Origin: Cladocopium goreaui
Lineage: Eukaryota > Sar > Dinophyceae > Suessiales > Symbiodiniaceae
Assembly (NCBI GenBank): GCA_947184155.2
Contig: CAMXCT020001112.1
Coordinates: 580,001 to 644,000, forward strand
DNA length: 64,000 nt
Direction: 5' to 3'
Positions 29,901 to 38,900 of the stretch are shown here, in pieces (the stretch's first letter is position 1; every line of letters starts with the position of its first letter). A program made the translations under genes and the position numbers. The notes beneath the pieces were generated by a model, which was not told where the DNA came from, made no database searches, and worked only from the letters and a program-made list of their open reading frames with translations.

Positions 29901-32900
29901 GGAGATCGAAGGGCCCCGCAAGCGCAGCTGTGTGAGCCAGGACACATCCGATGCCAGCAAGCATGTCCCAATCTGGCGTCGCATGGTCAGCAAGCTGCGA
30001 ATCAGGGAGCATTGGCTCATGGTATGGAGTGTCATGTCCAGCCTCATGATGCCAGCAATTCAGTTGTGGAGCCATCTGCTGATGCAAACGTCACATGCCG
30101 AAGAACTGGAATCCTTGGAGGAGATGTCAGATCTAGTTCAGGTAGCAGTCATGGAGAAGAAAGAGCAGATGAAGACGCAAGCAAATCTCAAGAAGCAAGA
30201 CAAAGCAGAGAGAAGGAACAAACTCCAGAAACAACTGCGAGGCCAGGGATATGCACACTCAGAAACCAGTCAGAGTTTCACACTGATTCCAGACAGCCCC
30301 AAAGCTGTCACCCTTCGCATGGAGAACATGATGTCTCAAAGTGTTCCGGCCAACATGAAGAATCAGGAGTTGGATTTGCACCAACTGTGCTTTTGTGGGC
30401 TCCCATGCAAGACATATACATGTCGACAACAGGGAGCAAACTATGGGAGAACCTTCCTCCGTTGCCCACAGACTCCAAACACTCCTGCACAGTGCCACTT
30501 TTTCATGTGGCTGGAACCAACGAAGGGCCTACAGTACGAGACTCTGTCAAACCCAAGGTCTCAATCGGGTGCAGCCTCAAGCAAGCATGGAAAGGAACAT
30601 GGGATGTCATCAAGCCATCACTCCAAGAGCAGCAGCAAAGACAAGAAGAAGAAGAAGAAGAAGCCAAGGAAGCCATCCACCAGCAGCTCAAGCAGCAGCT
30701 CCTCCGTTCCAGCACGGCGAGATCACGCCGCATCAAGCCTGGATCATGGACCTTCTTGTCATCATCAATGGAGCCGTCGCGGCACCAACTCTCACCAGGA
30801 GATGAAGACATGCAAGCACTGTGGAGAACGTCAAGTTCTGATCTACAAGACCGGAGAAGTGACGCGCACTTGGGTCGATCCTGCAAAATACAAGTGAGCG
30901 ACATAGGATCATTGCCAGCAATCCAGACCATGCCTCGGGGAGTTAGGAAAAGAATCATTGGGGAGATTAAGAAGCAAATTCACTTATTGGAAAATCATCA
31001 TGAAGTTAGTGAAAATGGTGCAAGACCAGAACATGAAATGCCTTGCACACCCACAGATGATGAACTTCATGAAATTTTTCAATTGATCCGTATCGGTGAA
31101 GTGTTCTCAAATCCCAGATTCACTCAAAGGGCTCCCAAACATGGTTTGTTCGGTGGTCGTGCTTTTGATCTGCAGCTAGGGGATGACTTGCTTGTTCCCA
31201 GCAATCGCAAAGCCTGTCTCCAGCACTTGAGAACCGAGAACTACGATTTTGTCGCAGTTTCACCGCCATGTGAGATGTTTTCCATGTTGCAGTTTCTTGC
31301 CAAGGGTCGTAGCAAAGAACAGTTGCAGCATGATGATCACTACCAAAAGAAATTTCAAGAAGCAATGACCTTGTTGACTTTTGGCATCACAGTTTGTCTT
31401 GACCAACAAATACGTGGTAAGCTGTACATGTTTGAACATCCGTGGAGTGCAATGTCATGGAGACAGAATGTGATTCAGCGAGTCCTCAGGCTGCCAAGCA
31501 CTTATGTCGCTCGCACAGACCAGTGTTGCTTTGGTCTAACTGACTTAGACCACAATCCAATTCGCAAGCGCACCGGGATCATGTCCAATAGCCGACATGT
31601 AGCCAGAGCAGTAGCTAGAACTTGCAAGGAAGATCATGTTCATCAACATTGTATTGGTGCAAGTCACGGTAAGCCCAGAGCAGCAGCAGCCGCTAGATAC
31701 ACCAATAAAATGGTAGATGCCATCCTAAGGGGGGTAATCAAGGAACTCAGGGGAGAAGCAATAAACCATGACCGAAGTCTAGAAGAGTTTGAGATGATAT
31801 TCCATAGCAATCACAGCTCATGGTCCAAAGCCCCCACAATCAGCCAGTTCGTGATCACCTCCAGCGGAAATGACAGTGCGATCCCTCAGGTGCATCTCTT
31901 GGAACGTTGCACCACGAACCAATTCGACTTGCTGCCAGTGGAAGCTGCTCTAGAGCCATCAGCATCCGATGAAATAGAGCACCTAGCACCAGAAGACGAG
32001 GATGTTGAACAGATCAGTGAAGAGAGAAGAACCAAAATCATGAAGGAACTAGAAGCCATTCACCGAGGATTAGGACATCCCTGCTTGCAGCACATGCTCA
32101 AGATACTGAAGGCTGGAAATGCTTCCAAAGCTGTTTGCCAGATCGCCCGCGATTTCACCTGTGCCACATGTCTGGAAAGTTCCCGACCAAAGCCCTGGAG
32201 ACTCGCAGCACCACCTCGAGAATTGCCTTTCAATGAGGTAGTCGGTGTAGATCTCATAACACTCAAGTTGAGAGATATCAGTGTACATTGCTTGAACATC
32301 ATATGTTGGGGTACGAGATATCAAATGGTCATCCCACTGACTGGAACAAAATCACAGGATGTTCGTAATGCATACCGTCACTGGACAACTTGTTTTGGGG
32401 CTCCACGGGTAGTGAAATGCGATCTGGGTAGGGAGTTCAAGAAAGATTTCTCAGCTCGATGTGCCACTGATGGCACTATTCTTGATCCAATCAGTTTAGA
32501 GGCTCCGACACAAAACTCAATCACAGAAAGGGAAGGTAAAAGCTTCAAAATGATCTTCTATAAGACTGCTCATGAATATGGGAATATAGAGAGTCAAGAT
32601 GAGATGCATGAATTGATCCATGTGACAGGACTCATGAAAAATCGCCTCTCTCACCGGGGTGGATATTCTCCAATTCATAGAGTGTTTGGCATCACTCCCT
32701 GCTTACCAGGTGAAACCTTGCGAGGGGATGAGGGCAACCACGCCCACACTGCGGCTCTCCAGGCCGGTGACATCGCTCTTCAAAAGCAAGAGCACATGCG
32801 ATTAGCAGCCGGACGTGCATTCTTTTCTCAAAGCTGCACTGATGCCATTCGCCGAGCAAAGTACTCAGGAAGTAGACGAATCGATCACTTTGAAGTAGGA

Positions 32901-35900
32901 GATGTTGTGTACTTTTGGGCTATCAACCAGCATATGAAAGTAGGTCATCAGAACTCAGCATCCCGTAGACCACCACAGCAGTGTTGGAATGGACCAGCGA
33001 CAGTTGTAGCATATCAACATCCAAACTCACTCTACTTGAATCATCAGGGTAGACTTGTGAAAGCAGCACCAGAACAGTGCCGACACAATAGTGCCGATGA
33101 AGAAGCATCCACAAGTGCACTCCTTGAGAAGTTGTGCAGAATCCGCCAAAATTTCCAAGAAGATCGAGTGATAGGAATCGAAGATATTACAGCACAAGAC
33201 CGTCCAGAACATGTCGAAGATCATCCAACCCATAAGAAAAGAGCCTATGGCAAGCAGCCACCAGCAGAGAAGAGACTTCGTGTAGCAGCAGCAGCAGTAG
33301 ATGATGAATCCAACCGAGACACAATGCATCGTCCAGCCATAGATTTGGATCCCAGTGATGAAGAGCAATATGAACGCAATGTCATGGATTTGGATTCCAA
33401 TATAGGTAGTGATGTGGAAATTGCATCAGCTAGTGATGGATATTCCGCGTCCATAGCTCCTTCCAGTGATCACTCACTATGGAATCTAGAACATCTGGGA
33501 GAACAAATCGAAGCTTGGAGTGCAAAGACACAAAGTAAGGAACTTCAGCTTAAAGATTTGGATGATCATGACAAGCAACTTTTCAGAGCCGCCATCAAGA
33601 AAGAATGGGACACAAATGTCAAGGCTGGAGCCATTCGCGTTGTTCCTCCGTCTGAAGCCCTGCGAATTAGACAGACCATGCCACATAGGATCATGAAATC
33701 CCGTCTCCTGCACGTAGCAAAACCCATTGATGACATCACACAATTTGATAGCAGTCAAATTTTACATCACGGATCAGAAGAACAACCCTGTAAGGCCAAG
33801 TCAAGATGGATTGTGCGAGGAGACAGAGATCCTGATCTTTTTAGTGTGGAAAGCACCAGTCCTGTCGTTGCCCGAGACAGCTTGTTCCTAGGTCTGCAGG
33901 TGATTTCTAGTCACCAGTGGCCACTGCACTTTGCTGATTTCTCTCAGGCATTCATGCAGGGTGGAGAGATTTCTCGAAAAGAACCTCTGTATTGTGAGAT
34001 TCCTTGTGATCAAATTGATGGAATAGAACCTGGTTCTCTTGTTGTCGTTCTAAAAACAGTGTATGGTTTGACAGACGCTCCATATCAATGGAACCAACAT
34101 CTTGACCATGCCTTGCGATCTCTAGGATATAAACCCAGCATTTTGGATGCCTGCCTGTACATGCTTCACAAGGATGATAGTTTGCAGGGTGTCATCATGT
34201 TGGCAACTGATGATCTCATAAGCGGTGGTACTCAAGAACACTGGAGTCGTATGAATCAACTCAAAGAAAAGTATCGCTTTGGCAAATGGGATTTTGATAA
34301 GGGACGATTCTGTGGAAAAGATATCTCTAGACAAAAAGATGGAGTTATCAAGATCTCACAAGAATATTATGCAGATCTCAAGTGCCAATCTCGAATCAAA
34401 GTTCCCAAAGGTGTTTCCGATGATCAGCCTTGCACTGCAGAACAGGTAAAAGAGCTTCGCTCATATGTCGGAGCACTCAGCTGGCTGTCAAAGGAGACTC
34501 GTGTTGATCTGGCTGGATCCACAGCCATTTTAATGCAGTGTTTTCCCAAACCATGCATTCGTGATCTTAAAACTTGCAACAAGATCCTCAAAGATGCCTT
34601 TAAACATAAAGATGTCCACATCAAGTTGCAACCCATAGATCCCACTAGACTAAGTATTTTAGTAACTAGTGATGCGGCTTGGGGAAATGCCTTGGATGAA
34701 AAAGGCGACATGGAAAAGTCACAAGCAGGATACATAGTCATGGCATGCGATCGAATGATGTTGCATGGGCAAGAAAGCCATTTTGGCATATTGGGATGGA
34801 AAAGTCACACGTTGAAGAGACGTACGGTGTCAACACTAGGAGCCGAGACCCAGGCCATTGTAGAGAGTTCTTCTGTTGCCAGTTGGTTTAGATACCTCTT
34901 GGTTGAAATGATGTTTCCTCAAGTCTTGCCTAAGATGGATTCAAACTGGGAGGATTCGTTGAAAGTGCTTGAATTCGGCCTCGTGACGGATGCTAAATCC
35001 GTATTTGATGCCTTGTCCAGACCAAGTCCAATCAGCGCAGCAGATAAACGCACTTGTATTGACCTGTCAATAATTCGAGACTTCCTAAGAAGAGATCATG
35101 GATGCATACGATGGATAGATGGAAGATATCAACTTGCTGATAGCCTGACAAAAATGATGCCATCTGATTTTCTTCGTGCTGTTCTCAAACTAGGAAGGTA
35201 TCAATTGACGGACGAATATGATGCACTGCAACTTCGGCGAGACGCAAAGCTGGAGAAGCAAGCTCGAAGAGATCTCAAGATACAAACAAGCGAAAAAGAA
35301 AGTATGATGGATGTGAAGACTGCATGATGCCTTCGCTTGTTTGTCCACATCTTCAGATCATGTAGAGATTATCACTTGCTGCTGATTTCGGATCTACTCA
35401 GGGGTTTGTGCGTGGTGAAAAGGGTCTTAGTCCGTTGCATGTGCCATGTTGTTGTGATCACAATAGGTATTGATCCATACCCTCATGGGAAACTTTTGGA
35501 TTGGTCTAGGGGGGGAAACGATGCGCTCTAACTCTGAAGACTGGTGCATAATTTTCAGTTGTTTTAAGCGAATTTCATGGATTCAGATATGGAGTTTTCC
35601 TCATGTTCTGTGAACTACATGTACAATAATGCGAAACACTGTGAACTGGTGATTTTCCTGGGCATGTTCAGGAAAAATCATGAGAAATCCATGAAACATA
35701 CCAAACTCCTATGACCAAAATCCCAGAACGGAAGGGGTCGGGAAACAAAAACACATAGCAAAACATATGAAAAAGTGGAGAACCATATATTTTTGATTTT
35801 TTGTCTATGGACCTGTGCTTGGCCGCATGGCGGCCAAGATAGGAACCAGAAAACATTTGGCGATGGCAATTTGAAGAGCCTCACCAGAAAATGGGAACCA

Positions 35901-38900
35901 TTGCCATCTTGGTGATGCTAAAAATCATCAAGATACCAATAGCATCCAATAGCCATCGTGTTTGATCTCTAAAGAATCCACATGAAAAATCATCCACAAT
36001 AAAGTGCCCTGGATCTCAACTCCTGGGTGAATCTCCAACCGCATCTCTGAAAATAGGCTTTCTCAAAAGTTGGAAGTGCTTCATCATGTTTCTCTCTAGA
36101 TTTTTGGGGGTACACCCCATTTTCAGACATATCCAGGTCAAAGTGCGTTATTGGTCAAAAATCCCCATCGTTGATGGTAAAACCACCCATTTTTTCCGAA
36201 TAGGTTCTATCATGTTTCTAGCCTAAATCACCATTGTTTTTTGGCAAAGTGTTTTCAGTTTGTTAAGTTTTATTCTGTTGAAACCCCCTTTGACTTGAGC
36301 TGGTGGACCCCGTATTATATTCCAATTTATTGTTGCTGTTTCCTGGTCAACTTGCACTCTTGGGCGGAGTCCCAATTGTTTTTGTTTGTCCATTTTCTTG
36401 GGTTGCTTAGGCCCGAAAACCTGGTGTTGAAATCTCTTGAGTTTCTTTTTGTGGTCCTAAAAATTGCAATATCATTATCCCTGGTTGTTGGTTTTAACCA
36501 TCTTGAAACATATTAGTCATTGGGAAGGATTATCTCAAATATTATGGAAAATAAGAAATGTTTGAAACCACCAACGAGATCCCCTTTATGGAGTTGAAAC
36601 ATCTTGCAACCACCCAACCTTGTTTTTCTGCACGTCGGAACACCCAAAACAAAGGTGGCACCTCCGAAGCATTGACACTTTCGCTTTCCAGAAGCGACCA
36701 CTTACGACCTCGAAAAACGAATGATGAATCCAGCGATCCCATAAGCGGATCAGTTGATTCTATGGTGAAAATTGAAAAAAAATCCATGTTTGGGCCAAGG
36801 AATATGGGATGAAAACGTGCGTTGCTGACTGTTGTATGATGTTGTATGATGTTGTATGATGTTGTATGATTTTGTATGATGTTGTATGATGTTGTATGAT
36901 GTTGTATGCCATCATCTGCCTCTTGTTGGGTCTGGGGGTGATCCCCTCTATATTGAGTTGTATCAAACAACCATCCAAGGTCTACCTGGACTTGTTGCTT
37001 CTATCCTTATACATCCCCATATTGCTTGGTCGCAATCGCTGTAGGATCACCCTTTTCGGCTTGTAACTGGCAACAGGGCTTAGGTCGGAGACCAGATCTG
37101 ACCAGGCTTATCAACCAGTTACGATCCATGGGATGTTCCTCCAGGAACAAAGATGAATGAAAGAAATCATGTTTCTTAGTATTCACCAGAATGTTATAGA
37201 TGATCCTCTATAGATCAGTTATCGGTTAACAGATCAGTTATAGATGATCCTCTAGTCTAGCACCACATTGCTTTGTATTCACCAGTTACGATCCCTGGTT
37301 TACCATCCCCAGAACCCCAAGGGCACCCCACCAAAGTCTTTGGGAGCTGCCGCAAAGCGCAGCGACAGCGCCTGAACGTGGATGCTGTTAGAGCAAAAAA
37401 ATAATGTACATCATAGATATAAGTATCCACATGTGTATGTGTATGTATGTGTGTATATATATATGTACACATACATATACCATATACCACATATGCCATA
37501 TACTATATGCCATATACATATTTAAACATATGTTATTATATATTGTGAAATACATCCATGTGTATACAACATAGTCATATATTATCGTGTATATGTATAT
37601 ACACTATATCACTATATCCGTCATAAAGGATATATATATACACTATTCACTATATACATGATTACATATGATATGATGATATATGAATACAGTATTCACT
37701 ATTCAGTATTCACTATATACATATATACACTATTTTAAAAAAAAAAAAAGATGGGAAACCATCTCGTCATATCTTCGTCCATCTTTCATCTTCACCGGCA
37801 CCTCGTCGTAAACACACTGCACCTGGCTCTTCTGGAATGGTGCTGCGCCTGCCAATGCTGTGATTCAAAAGAACACCCTGCAAAACTCGAGAACATGATG
37901 AAACAATAGTGAGTTTACTGGGATTTACTGGGATTTAGTTGCATGTTAGTGGGTTTATAACTAGTTTGCCTAGGGTTTTATGGATTTTTATGGTGGATAT
38001 GTCTGCAGTTCATGGATCGTTTGTCCATAAATCAGCAGAACTTGTGGGCACGGGATTCCATGGTTCCCACCATGACTTCGTCGAAAAATAGGCTACCCCC
38101 AAAAAGATCCATTGAATAATGCAAGGTGGTGCCCCAGTTCGTTAGCTAAGTTGGTGAACATAACTCCAATTTCACTCTGGTTTATGGTAGATATATATCT
38201 ATAGTATTCATGGGGTTTATAAACCAACTAACATCACTGGGGGGCACCACCTTGTGGGTATACCTCGTTATTATTCCATAGGATCTAATATTCCTACAGG
38301 TATACCACCATCTTACAGTGGGTATACAGTGAATGGTACTCCCGTAGTTCACAGTCATTGCCTATCCATTTATAGACCCATTATTCCTATTGAATGTGGT
38401 TAAAACAATGCCATGTTTACCACCCATGACTGGGAATGGTAACCATACCACCCATAAACATGGTGATGACTGGGAATGGCTTATGATTGTTTTACCCACA
38501 TTAAATGTTCCTTAATATTATACCTCACTACTTGATCATCATTCTTCCTATTAAATGATCTAAATGGCCATTTTCATAGTGGCTATACCAATCTATACCA
38601 TGGTATATGATCCACTCATGGGTTTGGAAAAATGGGGTACACCCCAACATGGTGAGCTTCCGAATTTTATAAGACTGGTTGAAATATTTGGGATTTTTTA
38701 ATGAGGATAAACTTCAGGAAAAAAAAAAGGCCGCCAATCGCTTCAGATAAACCATGATAAACCCATCTGTCAGCGGGACCCAAAAACTCCAAGCAGAGTT
38801 CCCAGGTCTGTCCCCTCAAGGCTTAGACGAATTAATTAAACATCATCTTCTGGTTGTGAAAATACTTTGTTTATCCCATTTTTAATGTCATGTGGATAAG

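Larger units (their letters stand above)
27382..35462 (+). mobile_element. Full-length Ty1/copia LTR retrotransposon
   Basis: 8081 bp, flanked by the 5-bp target duplication ATAGG (27377-27381 and 35463-35467). LTRs 27382-27532 and 35312-35462 are identical over 151 bp and have TGTGA...TCACA ends. Internal order Gag, protease, methyltransferase-like domain, integrase, reverse transcriptase, RNase H, i.e. the copia order with integrase before RT. Frames intact apart from one UAG. Inserted in an intron, antisense to the host gene. Confidence 0.97.
27278..36661 (-). other. Host intron carrying the copia insertion
   Basis: Between exon 36759-36662 (donor TCGGAG|GTGCC) and exon 27277-27191 (acceptor TTCCAG|GTG). 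Without the element and one target-site copy it would be about 1.3 kb. The 1.2 kb at 35468-36661 shows only a degenerate MITE-D. Confidence 0.45.

Noticed and set aside
36833..36909. CRISPR-like regular repeat
   Set aside because: Contiguous decamers without spacers; simple tandem repeat in a eukaryotic genome.
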